A stretch of 64,000 nt of DNA from Hemileia vastatrix (taxonomy: Eukaryota; Basidiomycota; Pucciniomycetes; Pucciniales; Zaghouaniaceae): the NCBI GenBank assembly GCA_030280995.1, contig JASXTE010000011.1, positions 4,050,501-4,114,500 of the forward strand, read 5' to 3'. Position 1 is the first letter of the stretch; the number at the start of each line of letters is the position of its first letter. The notes under the pieces were generated by a model, which was given only the letters and a program-made list of their open reading frames with translations, had not been told where the DNA came from and did no database searches. Below are positions 11,160 to 22,496 of this stretch, piece after piece. The translations under genes and the position numbers were made by a program.

Positions 11160-11933
11160 TGTCACCGGACGACCTACGCACAAGGTCGAGGATGTTCCTG
11201 TAAGTGAGATGAGGGATTTTAGAAACTTCTTCGAAGCACAGAGGAATGATTCGAGGAAATGATTCAAAGGTCACTCAAAGTAATAGCTATAGGTTCGAGG
11301 TTCGATCGAGAAGAATTATAAACTAGTTCCAAGGTAATAATAATTCTTAAAATCTCACGAAGGGTTGGTAACTCAATAATCAAAGATTTAGGATTTAGAA
11401 ATGAATATTTGAGGAGGTAAAAGAAAGATACAATAACAATGATTTAACTTTTAAGGATTTTCCACTATTAATGTAAATACGATATTATAATTTAATTCTA
11501 AGGAATATCGAACCAAATACCCAACCCCTTTTATATCCTTTGTTCCTCCTCGCATTGACCTCCCTTCCATCGCAGCATTCCCATTCCATTGACCATTACT
11601 AACATACACTTAGACCCTCTTCACTAAATATCCGTCCATGCTCAATTTACCCCTTCTTAATTAATTAACAAAACTTTAATGAAAAACTACTACTGTAATA
11701 TTTCGTTGAACCTAGCGCTGTGCGTCGCTTATTGAAAAGGACTAAGGTACCCCATTGGGAGATTGACTAATTTAGATTTAGAGTTTAGGCTAGCGCAGTT
11801 AAATAGTAATTACACAAAGGAAAATCGCAGTTGCTATGGAGAATTGCTTTCTGCGCTTCGAGTATAGATTTAGGACTCAATATTATTGATTTAATGAGTT
11901 GATTTCGCCTCGAGTGTCACGTGGCGCGTGACA
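11160..11933 (-). repeat. 5' LTR of element A
   Basis: 774 bp, ends TGTCAC/GTGACA. Contains a TATA box (TATAAAA, 11529-11535 on the minus strand) and the RNA start region at about 11499. Its U3 tip is palindromic: TGTCACG, five bases, CGTGACA (11915-11933). Flanked outside by TTCCC. Confidence 0.93.
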
Positions 11934-11984
11934 TTCCCGGAGGTATTATTCTGGTAGTTTTTCCTCATTCCGGAGGTATCATTG

Positions 11985-13630
11985 TATCACTGGAACACCC
12001 CTTGGGTAGAATCTTTTGATATGATCTGCAGCCACACGTCGCTTCCACTTAGTACCATCCAGTTCCTCCAGTAAGTAAGACCCTCCAGTTATCTGCTTTC
12101 TTATCCTATAAGGACCATTCCATCTGTCAGAAAACATTTTCCCCATTGGCTTTCTAAAATACTATTATAAACCAAAATCAAATCTTCTGGGTTTTATCGC
12201 TTTCTTAACCTATGCGCTAAATGCTCATCCCAAAATTTAATTGACTTGTCCCAGATCTGCATCATTCTTTCATATGCCTTCTCCACAAACTCCTCCTTCC
12301 TTTCAAGCTGCGCTACCCTTGCTAGAATCAAATCTTCAGTTGAGCGCACTTGATCCCAGTCACATCCTAGAAAAGATCCAGCCTCCAGATCAATAGGTAA
12401 TACCGCCCTTTGACCAAACATAAGTTCATAAGGTGAAAACCATGTTGTCCTTTTAACTGAAATCCTGTCCGCAAAAAAATAATGGCAAGTAGTTCTTCCA
12501 CTTTATCCCATTATTTCCACATAATTTAACTAAAGCATCCTTTATAACTTGATGACCTCTTTCTACCATTCCCTCTGCTTTGGGATAATATGGTGTTGCA
12601 ACTCTTAACTTTGGGCCAATACCTTTTACTGCCTCTTGTAATTCTCCAGCAAATTCAGCACCACCATCTAAGGTTACCATCTTCATTACCCCATACCTAT
12701 AAACCCATTCTTTCTTCAAAAATTCAGCTACATTTCTTGCCTTAAGATTTACCAACGGCGCTGCTTCAACCCATCCTGATAGATCATCCCTGGCTACTAC
12801 CAAGTATTTAAAGTGTCCTTCTTTTATATGAACTTCATCTAAACTGACCCTACAAAAATAGTATCTTTGGCCGTCGCTCTACCTTTCTCTTTTGGCTTTC
12901 TGTAACTCCTGCGCTGACATTCAGGACAAGATTTAACCCAATCTCTTACTTCATTCTTCATATTGAGCCACCAGAATCTTTCCCTAACTCTGCGATATGT
13001 CTCATCTTGACCTATATGTCCTAAATTTTCATGTAACTCCCTGAGTATCTTCTCCTTCCCTTCCCTAGTTTGGACAACTAACTGAGAATACGAAGCTTGA
13101 TTCTTCCATAACTTCCCATTTTTAATAAAATAGCCTTTAGCGCGCTTCTCAATATTGCGCCAAACCTTTTTATCACAAAAATCTGGTTGACTATTACCTT
13201 CCAAATATAACCTTGGCAACTCTACTCCCTCATAAATAGATGCATTGTCTTCAGAATACTTCCCCTCTTTGAGATGAGTACTACTATCTTGACTTCCCCT
13301 TGAATCATCTTCATCATCTGACTCTTCCACTACCTTGCCTAGTGCACTCCTTGTCGCTACGTTAGCTTCAGCTTCCCCTAAATCCAGTTGCAGACTACCC
13401 TTTCTACAAACATCCTTTGCATTGTCAATATGTAGTTTTATGTCTTTACGGACATTCCACATTACTAGTTTATCATCATCACAGACAATCCTGCCTGCTA
13501 GTTTATTGTCATTGCGGACGTTCCACGTTACTAGTTTATTGTCATTGTGGACAATCCTGCCAAATATTTCATAACAATAATATATCCCGTTTACCCATCT
13601 CTTATCTTCTTCAAATTCTTTGGCTTCCAA
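11985..13630 (-). pseudogene. pol: Element B integrase
   Basis: HHCC zinc site (HENLGHIG, SCPECQRR) near 12950, then the core with ARDDLSGW, TLDGGAEF and the YYPKAEGMVERG block carrying the last acidic residue of the D,D,E triad, then a basic C-terminal part ending close to 11985. No chromodomain is seen, unlike element A. Frames shift near 12845, 12460 and 12430. The first third is an unusual linker with NDNKL/DDDKL repeats encoded by hairpin modules (13433-13554). Confidence 0.85.
13433..13554 (-). repeat. Four hairpin modules inside the B pol frame
   Basis: Four units begin TAGTTT(A) and continue into short stems: ATGTC/GACAT (13433-13455), a weak one (13466-13489), GTC/GAC (13499-13519) and ATTGTC/GACAAT with loop ATTGTG (13532-13554). 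They lie in frame on the minus strand and encode KDIKL, DDDKL and twice NDNKL. The stems differ from those in C and D while the pairing is kept. Confidence 0.75.
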
Positions 13631-15258
13631 GTCTTCTTGATAATGAACCCGGCTTATGGACTAAATCAAAAGAAAATAAATTAATCTGCACTACCCACCT
13701 CATCATGGGCGCATCTGGTAAATTCAGGCTACTAATAATTTGCACCAACAATAGCGCATCAACCTGCATCTCAAAATGTTGCCCCAAAAGTATCCATTGT
13801 AGCTTCTTAAGAATTTTCGCAACTCTGCATAACTCCAGCTTGGACTGAGAGTACCTGGACTCCACTTTGGTAAATGTAATAGATTCATAAAGGACAGGTC
13901 TATCATTACCTTCCTCATCCTCCTGCATCAGAACTGCGCTCACTGCGAACACACTAGAATCCCCCGCTAGAGTAATTTTCCCAGCCCCTGGTCCATACTC
14001 AAATTTCTTCAAAAGAATATCTTTCCCTACAATCCTTTTCAATAACTCGAATGACTCCTTGCATTCCTCCTTCCAATCCCATACAACATCTTTTCTTGTT
14101 AAGCACCGTAAAGAAGAAGACAACAAAGCAAAATCTTGAATAAACATTCTTACATATGTACAAATTCCTAAAAACCCTCTAACTTCCATAGTATTTCTTG
14201 GTCTTGGCCATGTAAGTACCTTATTCCTCTGTTTTTCAGAAGTTATTCTCCATTCCTTGCATACCACATGTCCCATTATATCTAGCGCTGGAACACAACA
14301 AGCAAATTTGGACCCAGAGATCATTAATCCTGCCTCCTCTATCCTAAATAGCACTCTTTCCAGGGTAATCGAATATTCCCAAACAAACCTTCTAATATAT
14401 TTATTCTCTTCTAACACCTCCCCATCATAATCACTGGCTGGTCCTTTTATACCGCCATCATCAATGAAAATTCCCACATGTTCTGGAATTTCATCATGCA
14501 ATATCCACATCATCTGTGCTTGATATACCGCCACAGAGTTTTTTGTGTTTTGTGGTAACCTTGTCAACCTGAAGCGCCCCAGTGGTGTTTCAAACTTTGT
14601 CATGGGTCTGGATGATTTGTCCTATTCGCCCTCATCGTATCCTCCCATAATATCACCTAATCCATTAAATGCACATCCAGCAAAAGAATCCACAAACTCC
14701 TCTGGAGTTGGTGGCATCCCTGCATCCTTTACTGTAACCTTGTTCATCTCCCTAAGATCATGAACAACCCTTAATTTAGCATTATGTTTAACAACACAAA
14801 ACACTGGACTTGAATAACTAGATATAGACTGTTCATACAAGCCAGACTTTGACCTTCCCCTAATTAATTCTGTATACTCTTCTCTTATAGCCGCTGGTAT
14901 TGGAAAAGCCTTCTTTTGCCACAGCGCATGAGGTATAACTGTAACAATATAAGGTTTACCATAGGAGTGTTTCAACAAACCTCTTCCCTCTTCTGAAAAC
15001 GCAATAGCATTTTCCCTAAGAACCATAACATGCAGCAATAACTTCTTTTCTTCCTGAGACAACCAATACTCTGGTCCAAAATTAACCATCTGAAGCCTTT
15101 CCATCGTAATCTTACTAGTAGGCGCAAAATCAGGTGGAAACTTTGTTAAAGGGGTATCATAAGGATTCCTAGACAGCGCCGGCCTCTGCAAAGGAGGATT
15201 CAAATTGGGCATTGCTACATTCACTGGTTTAACCTTAAAAGCTACTGGTTTATACTTT
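13611..15258 (-). pseudogene. pol: Element B reverse transcriptase and RNase H
   Basis: Reverse transcriptase landmarks VVHDLREMN, GLGDIMGGYDE and the catalytic FIDDGGIKG (an F-I-D-D form of the usual YxDD, shared with C). The RNase H region follows, with LAGDSSVFAVSAV where C has LAVDSSQ, ELCRVAKILKK and QVDALLL where C has the DAKSL acidic residue. A TAG splits the frame at 14622 and the frame shifts near 13630. The tether domain before the integrase is shortened relative to C, which continues KPGKTFTMPDGLS. Confidence 0.87.
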
Positions 15259-15480
15259 TATGCAAAACAGCTCTTGCTGCTTCTTTCATTAGGTAAAATC
15301 AAACCCTTTCTAATATAACTACGGGTTGCAACTAAATCCTGTTTTTGTCTTTTCTTTTTAATATAAGTATAACAATATCCATAATCAAAGAAATCAAAAA
15401 GCTTAGGTATAATACATTCTACAGTAGTATTCCCAAGACACCTATGAAGTACCGCTTTATGTATCCCTTCTTGTTGGACT

Positions 15481-15540
15481 GACTGGTCACTATCCGGGTT
15501 CCTCTCATCCTGGGAGATAGTAACACCTAAAATGCCAGTC
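15481..15540 (-). promoter_or_regulatory. Gag-pol frameshift structure of element B (decayed)
   Basis: Downstream of the gag-protease stop the RNA would form an outer stem GACTGG/CCAGTC (15535-15540 with 15481-15486) and a middle stem TTACTATC/GATAGTGA (15516-15523 with 15487-15494). The same architecture with other bases is present in C and D. Pol is in the -1 frame. The slippery run is worn down to CATTTTC here. Confidence 0.6.
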
Positions 15541-15541
15541 C

Positions 15542-16366
15542 CTAATGAAAATGCTGGTGCCTTCCTGGAGGTCTCCCTATCTCATTATCTGAGACTTCCT
15601 CATAAAACTCTCTTTCTTTCTCTAACAGTGCAGCTCCAGAGTACTTAGTTTCCCAGCCACCATCCTTGGGCGCTACTAAGACTGCTGTTACTGGAACACC
15701 ATCATCACCCATAATCCTTATTCCAATAGTCTTATTCAAAAAATAATTGATAGTTACAGAATAATCCATTAAAAATGGCATGCCTAAACATGGTTTAACT
15801 ACACCCATTGGAACATAAAAATGTATATCCCTCGTTGCTCCCGCAACTCTAGTGCATACATACTCTGCTACACCTATAACAGGCAACCTACCTCCACCAA
15901 TTCCGGAAATAGTGCCATCGCCGTCTTTTACAGGAAGACCTAACTCCACCGCATCATCCACTGACACCACGTTGATTTGTGTACCTGTATCCACTAACGC
16001 TTTAATTTGCTTACCATTTTCAGTAATTTTTAAATACCCTAAGGGTCCTTCATAATGTGGCGCCCTAGGTAATTTAACAACCGGCTTAAATGACTGCTCT
16101 CCAACATCAAGCTCAGCACAATTAGCAACCCTTTTCTTCCTGCACTTATCCACAATTCCATTTGCTACATCTGGCACTACTGCTGCCAGCATCCCCAATG
16201 GAACAGAGACTGTAGTCTTCAAACATTGCACAACTAAATCCTCAGCTGCCTTAAGAAAATCAGAGTGAACCGGGTGCTGCATTCTCCATTTATGTTGAGT
16301 TGCCTTTGCACCAGCTTTTACTCTTCCAGGTGGGTTCTTTGGAGTATTATGCCTTGTTCCCGGCAT
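15542..16366 (-). pseudogene. Element B protease region
   Basis: Retropepsin-like motif ALVDTGTQINVVS near 15990, with GIGGG and the GMPFLMDYSV block typical of this lineage. It would mature the gag-pol polyprotein. It is fused to the gag frame, as in C. It stops at the expected place just before the frameshift structure. Confidence 0.85.
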
Positions 16367-16429
16367 TACTTCAGCAGGTACCGCTCTTTGCTATACTACC
16401 TCTGGCTCCTTCAACATCACAGGTTAGTC

Positions 16430-17851
16430 TTATTCTTCATGTTCCACACCATAACCAATTGATTCCATACCATCCATTTCAACATCCTTGATAGGCTCAG
16501 GTGTATTATCTCTAGTAGTATACCCTACCTCCACCATATCCTCTGGATTCACATACCTAGCGTCAGCCCTTCTTAGCCTAGTAATTGTAGGTGGGGCCAT
16601 TTTCTTGTGCTTTTCTGCCAACATCTCCAAATGCGCTGCAGTAAGTGGTGCTGAAACCACTCCTTCTTTTACTTTAAAATCCAACACTGCGCAAGTAACT
16701 GCAAATTTTACTGACTTTGCATCCTTGCCTTTCTCTTTAATTCCAGGCTCTTTGCCCTTACTCAACCTGCCTGCCATAGACTTTTTATTAATATGATCAA
16801 TGAACATGGCTTGCATCCCTTGATCCTTGTCTTTAAAAAGCTTAGTACCATCTTCCAACATAAGCATAGTCCCATCCTAGTAAACTACCCTTTCCTCTTT
16901 ATCCTTTTGAAGCGCATTACACCTCATCCTAGTATGCCCCTCCTTATTACAATAATAGCACACCATAGCAGTAAAACACCAAGGTTGAGGAGAACTCTTA
17001 GGCCTAAATGATTCTTTTGCATTTTTTGCTTCAATTATTGTTTTCTCCAACTCATCAATCCTTTCCATAACTGAATCTGGCTCCTTAGTGAAACTTTAAC
17101 TTTAGGAGGTGACATCTGAGGAGGCAATCGTACGCCAGACGCATCTTCATTCATCATCCTCATTATCCAAAGCAACCCTAGCTGCGCCACGCTCAACTCC
17201 ATGCAACTTCATTTCAGCTTCCCCTGCCATTTCTACTTCTTCTAATCTAGGGTACTTATAATTTACGTCCATTTTTTTAACCAGCTTTCTTTCGTTATCC
17301 AAGAACCTTTTTGCCCAGTCTTAAACTTCTGGTGCTAACGCTTCAAAAAACCAAGGTAAAGACGCATTAGCATCACTAAAATCTTCATTTCTAACTAAAT
17401 ATTCCACTATTCAATCAAACTATTCCCTGAAACTTTTAAATTCCTTAGGGTCTCAAACACCCCCTTTAGCTTTGACCCTTTTTACCAAGATATCCAGGTC
17501 CTTCATTGTATACTTAGTTTCCTTGATAGCCTTTTGCCATCTCTTGAGCATCTGTTCTTTTAGCGCTGACCAATTTCGTTCTTTGTGCCCCTTTAGATCC
17601 TCTAAATTGTCTTTGCACTCATTAGCCACAAAGAATAGTACTTGACTCACCATATCATATTCAGTTGCTCCATGAAATTCAGATGCTTGTTCAAACCTGT
17701 GTAAAAACTACTTGGTATTAATGCCTGCAAAACGCAAGCTTTCATCTTTACACCTAATGATTGTAGTTACCCTCTGTGGCAACAATGCCAAAGAATTGGG
17801 CTATTTAACCCTCTCCTGACATCCCTTAGATGTAGTTGCAGTAGGATCCAT
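16430..17851 (-). pseudogene. gag: Element B gag
   Basis: The likely start is the ATG at 17851 (MDPTATTS). The core at 17453-17653 matches C (MVSQVLFFVANE against MVKQVRFFIADR). The zinc knuckle CYYCNKEGHTRMRC (CX2CX4HX4C) is near 16950. Stops occur near 17806, 17708, 17452 and 16874, and there are frame changes, so it cannot make a shell protein. Confidence 0.82.
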
Positions 17852-18092
17852 TCCCAAAATATAAAATCAAAACAGAGATCACAAAAACACACACTTGGTA
17901 ATTAAACCTGACTATATTCACAATACAGTCCTACGCTATCCTCTGATAACGGCTATCTATCCACTTGTTGTAGACCCTACAACTCTTCCGCTGAAGCGCC
18001 GGCTTGATCACATCCTCTTGAAGAAACCCTGAAAACCAAACAATCTAATCAAAAAAACTAGTTACAATTATGCCACTGTTGGGACACCCATT

Positions 18093-18707
18093 GTAGAGAG
18101 TTCTAAAGTACTAAGCAGTAGACACAATGTGAGATGGGTTGGTTCTCCTTTTTAATTTTTAAAAAGAAGCGCCTGCCACTCTTATTTTTAAAGACAGCGC
18201 AATAATGTGTAACACAAATATCCGATTTGAAAGTTTATAAGTTGAGAGATAAGTTAAAGATCAGGAAAAATAAATATTACTATCTGGATATTTCTATTCT
18301 TAACAAGCGCTAATATCCACAGCTACTCCCTCTTGTATTGCTCTCTTTGAATATGCCTTATTATAGCAATAAAATAACTCTAATAATAGTCAATCCTACT
18401 GAATCTATATATTCTCTCTATGCTGAGTTTTTCCACTATACTATATGAAATACACACACAGATGCACAAATGACAAAGACTCAGAAATATCTCTAATATT
18501 ATTCTCAAACAAATGACCACAGAAAAATTAATATCTTATACTTGGATTCACAATTATTAACTAATCGTATGTTAACTAATTATTTTTCAATTGTTATTAT
18601 TTTCCTACTAGATGCCCTTTATCCCTATCAAATAGTCCTCCTTTTATATTTTTCCAGTGCTCAAGACACAGTTCCCTAGTGGATCTCCAGCACTGGCTCT
18701 AGCGCTA
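18093..18707 (-). repeat. Element B LTR, inner part
   Basis: Starts on the plus strand with TGTAGAGAGTTC next to the B primer site and runs to the left end of element C. Its continuation is 31263-31944. No gene. CpG occurs here mostly as AGCGC. Confidence 0.6.
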
Positions 18708-19805
18708 TGGTAAGGTAAACTCTTACAGTCGCCTTGCTGTAAGCAGAATCCAGAGGAGATATGTGGATTTAGCTGAAAACCCCGTCCTTCCAATAAAAAT
18801 AACAAAATGAGAATTCTAAATCACTAAGCTAACCAGTCTACTTAGATCTGATTGATAAAATAATGAAACTCTAAAATAATTAACGCTTATTGAGATTTTA
18901 ATAAAAGTGGCTGTTGAGAAAGAAATACTGATAACAACAATTAAGGTGTACCAGTGAAAGATCTGAAAAGATTGACTTTTATGTTTTTATAATAATTTGA
19001 ATTTTTATGAGACAGCAATAATCAAGTCCCAGTGAAGAAGACCTTTCTAAAGATACCCTGTATGAAGTGTGATTTAAATTGTTGAGTAGTATTTCTAAAA
19101 TTTTATATATAAAATATAAAGTTATAAGGGTATTATAATTTATTTACTTTGTTGAGTAATAAAAAATAAGACCGTGGTGGTTAAAGATTAAGCTGTATGA
19201 TGTGTCCCCCCTCTCTCAATTTTGAGTTTGAGAGGAGCTTAAGTATTCCTAGTCATGTGCCTAAGTTTTCCCCTCCAGAGCTCTCCCAGAGTCAATCCGG
19301 AGCCCGTACGGAGTCCGTACGGAGTCCGTCCGGACTTCCGGACTCAATTAGAACCTTAAAAACTATAATAAAAAATCTAGAAAAATTACACATGATAGAG
19401 CTACTTCCCCTTTATATTCCAAACTAATTTTCGTAGTCTGTGCAGCTCTAATTACCCCGTGAAAATTCATCAAAGTTAAGTAATTTCTGAAAATGTAAAT
19501 ATTTCTATAAAACTTTAAAATTCATTTAAAAATATAAGAAAAATAGTAAAAATTCTGGGAAAATTTCCCAAGGTTCTTGAGTGACTCCACTTGATACTTA
19601 TAAATTTTTCAGACCGTAAAAATAAGTTTTCTCCATAAAATAATTTTTTTTTGTGTAGGCATTTGCTTGTGACCAATTTCTTCATATTTTAAACTCAAAT
19701 AAATTAAATAAAACCCTTTTATATAAAAATAATAACACCAATCTTACACGCCGTAATAACTCCATTTACGTACTTAGGTGCCATACTAAACTTTAGGCTA
19801 CCACA
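18708..19805 (-). repeat. 3' LTR of element C
   Basis: Direct repeat of 30154-31262. A possible minus-strand TATA (TATATAAAAGGG) lies at 19714-19725. At 19297-19346 it holds a CpG-dense cluster of near repeats of GGAGTCCGTAC ending in CCGGACTTCCGGACTC. Confidence 0.92.
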
Positions 19806-19815
19806 TCCTCCCTCC
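19806..19815 (-). promoter_or_regulatory. Polypurine tract of element C
   Basis: GGAGGGAGGA on the minus strand directly before the 3' LTR, which starts TGTGGTAGCC. Exactly the same ten bases precede the 3' LTR of D. It would prime plus-strand DNA synthesis. Confidence 0.8.
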
Positions 19816-19928
19816 AATTGAGAATGTCCCCATTCTTATATCTTTGCATAAGTGGTCGAACACAATATTCATCTTTAACCTTCAACCACCATCTTCTTTA
19901 ATCAGCTATAAAATTCATCTTCATCAAT

Positions 19929-20619
19929 ATGTCTTCCAAAGAACTTGTTGCTCCATGTGAGCTCTGCGCTCAATACCAGGTACCTTGTTTAATGTCCAAC
20001 CCTAATCTTCCTGGCAGGACAGCTTGCGACTTATGCCGTGTGAAAAAAGTCAAATGTAACCGGCCAATAGTTCCTTCTAAAACAAACGTATATTTAGGAC
20101 CAGCAGCTCTCCCTGATCCCTCAACTTCTAAAAAGCAATCAAAAATTCCTGTCTTCTTAAAACGAATAAGATCAAAAGCAGCTTCAAAAGTTCAATCTTC
20201 ATCAGCGGATCCTGGCCTTATTTTGCCTTCACAAGATCCTAATCCTATAACGCCAGTGCCCCCAACCAACTTTGCTGAGACTATGTTTCCTGGCTCTAAA
20301 TGTAAGACCCTATTATCTTACTAAAAAACTTTTAATCAAAATTGACTAAACCTATGACTTAATAACATATTTGAACTTCTAGCTGTCGAAATAATCCAAC
20401 ACTGATGATGTTGGTAGAGTGAAGACGGACTATATCAATCATTATCCAAATTTTCATCGCTATCTTTTTCTTGACTTTACTAATGAGTTGAAACGAAAAA
20501 TGCTGGCCTATTTTCAAGAAACTCCAGCTAATAACCATGAAGACCTTATGAAAAGAAGAATTTTAATGCAAAGCTTTGATAATGATGTTGAACAATTTCA
20601 AAGAAATTATCTTTTCTAA
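19929..20619 (+). CDS. Antisense accessory gene of element C: Zn2Cys6-like protein
   Basis: Exons 19929-20301 and 20420-20619 (573 nt in total, 190 residues) join in frame across a 118-bp intron with GTAAGA donor and GTAGAG acceptor. The acceptor choice is inferred from the frame. Residues about 10-37 carry CELC, C, CDLC, C with spacing CX2CX6CX12CX2CX6C and a basic second half (CRVKKVKC). A Pro/Ser linker follows, then a helical C-terminus with LAYFQETPA, MKRRILMQSF and VEQF, related to genes in D and at 129-798. It lies opposite to gag-pol, 120 bp from the polypurine tract. All six cysteines and both splice sites are intact. A DNA-binding role is inferred from the cluster only. Confidence 0.75.
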
Positions 20620-21205
20620 CAGTATAACTTGATAAAATTTTGTTTTTGCTTGGTCTTCTTTAACTTTCAACATAAATGTTGTTTTCTTTCTTCTCTGGCT
20701 TGATATAACATAAAATAAAATAATATAAATCTTGTGATGATTCCACTACTGAGAGAAAGGTTTGAATCCCTTCAGACTCCCATATACCAGTCTTCCTTCT
20801 TGTCACAGCATTGAGAGAGTGGATCTTCCTATGAGCCTAATACTCCTGATTCCAACCTCATAGGGCCCCCCACTGAGCCGAATTCTATGATTCCAATCTC
20901 GCCATAAGGTCCTCCAAGCTTCACACCAAAAATGGCCTAACACTGAGGCACTAAAAAAAATCATTCCCTAAAACCCAACTACCATCCTAACTTCTGATTC
21001 CTTCATCACAATTTTCAAACTTTGCTATACAGCAAACCCATAAAATACTTTTTCCAGGCTTCCAATAATAATTTTAACTTTAGACCATGTTAAAGCGCCA
21101 CAAATTTCACCTAATTAACCATTATGCTTTCATTAGCATCATCACCACCTAAAATTTTAACCTCCTAAAGCTTATCAGCACCCAATTCCAGAAATAATTG
21201 AATAA
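20620..21205. other. Non-coding spacer
   Basis: No reading frame on either strand and no recognised repeat. It joins the end of the antisense gene to the hairpin array. Confidence 0.6.
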
Positions 21206-22030
21206 CCAGTTTAGAGTCTTAGTGGACAGTGATAAATTAAAAGATTGAATTGAGTTATCCAAACAAGATTGACATTCCAGTTTAAAGTCTTGGTGGACCA
21301 AACATATAATTGATTGCCAGTTTATGGTCTTGGTGGACCAAAGATTGTTTAGGTGCATAAATAACTTAAAATATTCCTAAATAAGGCCTAGGCTTGACCA
21401 AAGATTGAATAAACTTGATAATCCAGTTTAATGTCATAGTGGACCAAACATTTGATCGACAGGTAATCCAGTATAAGGCCATAGTGAACCAATGAATGTT
21501 GAATTATCCTGCAGATATTAATTTTCCAGTTTAAAGTCATAGTGGACTAAACAATGAATGAACTACCAGTTTAAAGTCATGGTGGACCAAACATTTGATC
21601 GATAAGAAATCCAGTTTAAGGTCATTGTGGACCCAACAGCTTGATAATAGTCCAGTTTAGGGTCTTGGTGGACCTAACATTTGATAACACTCCAGTTTAA
21701 GGTCTTGGTGGACCTAACATTTGATTGATAAAAAAAATAAAAAAAAATCTGTCTCCAAAAATATCCATAAAATCTTGAACATCCTTGAAATTCAGTTTAA
21801 ATTCTTGAAGGACTAACAGCTTCAATATAAAATCTTTAATGAAAGTCTTGAATTTTAGCCAGTTTAAAGTCTTGGAGGACTAACAGCTCCAAAATTCGTA
21901 TAAAAACCTTAAGGAAAGTCTTGAGCAGTACCCAGTTTAAAGTCTTGGAGGACTAACAGATCCAAAATACGTGTAAAAAAACCTTAAAGAATGTCTTGAA
22001 CAGTAGCCAGTTTAAAGTCTTGGAGGACCA
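21206..22030 (-). repeat. Array of about 14 hairpin modules in element C
   Basis: Units start with (C)CAGTTTA and continue with a short inverted repeat around a loop such as TTGGTG. Positions: 21206, 21277, 21317, 21423, 21468, 21526, 21566, 21611, 21652, 21692, 21792, 21859, 21932, 22007. Stems include TGGTC/GACCA (21317), AGGTC/GACCT (21692), GGTC/GACC (21611) and AGTC/GACT (21859), so bases change in pairs. Spacers are irregular, 17 to 78 nt. The array is in the 3' untranslated RNA of the element. Confidence 0.85.
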
Positions 22031-22129
22031 ACAGATATCTTGAAGTAAAATCCCATAAGTATTGAGTTCCCCTAGACCCTGTTTCCTGTCTAAACTATAT
22101 GAATAAAACTAAAAAGAATGAAAACTAAA

Positions 22130-22335
22130 AAAAAAACTGAGAAATATAATAATTTTGATTTAATTAATTAATTTTTTTTATTTTATTATTTTATTTTTAT
22201 TTTATTTTTTTTTTATAATTATTTTATTTTTATTTAATTTTTTAATTTTTTTTTTTAATTTTATTTATTTTTTATTTTTTTATTTTTTATTTTTATTTAT
22301 TTATTTTATTTTATTTTTTTTTAAAAATTTGTTTT
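22130..22335. repeat. A/T low-complexity tract
   Basis: TTTTATTTTTATTTA-type sequence with no G or C over long stretches and no gene. It separates the hairpin array from the larger hairpins. Confidence 0.8.
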
Positions 22336-22496
22336 TAGTTTAAAATAAAAGATTTAGAAAAGATAGTTTTGAAATAAAAGTTAAAATTTAATTTTTAAAG
22401 AAAGATAAAAAAGTAATAATAAAAAAAATTTCAAAAAGTAAAATTTTAAAAGATGCCCCCCGGCCATTTGATGAGCCATACCCTCGACATCATACC

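Larger units (their letters stand above)
2711..11933 (-). mobile_element. Element A: Ty3/gypsy chromodomain retrotransposon, near full length
   Basis: Bounded by direct LTRs of 761 and 774 bp (TGTCAC...GTGACA) and flanked on both sides by TTCCC (2706-2710 and 11934-11938), a perfect 5-bp target duplication. Order on the minus strand: 5' LTR, self-complementary primer site, gag, protease, reverse transcriptase, RNase H, integrase with chromodomain, spacer, an antisense gene, 3' LTR. The LTRs differ at about twenty positions by eye. A solo LTR is inserted at the end of pol. Several in-frame stops make gag and pol inactive, so the copy could only have moved with help from another copy or has decayed since. 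Confidence 0.93.

Noticed and set aside
19907..19913. TATAAAA upstream of the C antisense gene
   Set aside because: It lies only about 20 bp before the ATG, too close for a start site in front of the coding region.
21206..22030. Regularly spaced repeats resembling a CRISPR array
   Set aside because: Repeats are degenerate, spacers irregular, the context is a fungal retroelement, and no cas-like gene is present. They are hairpin modules.
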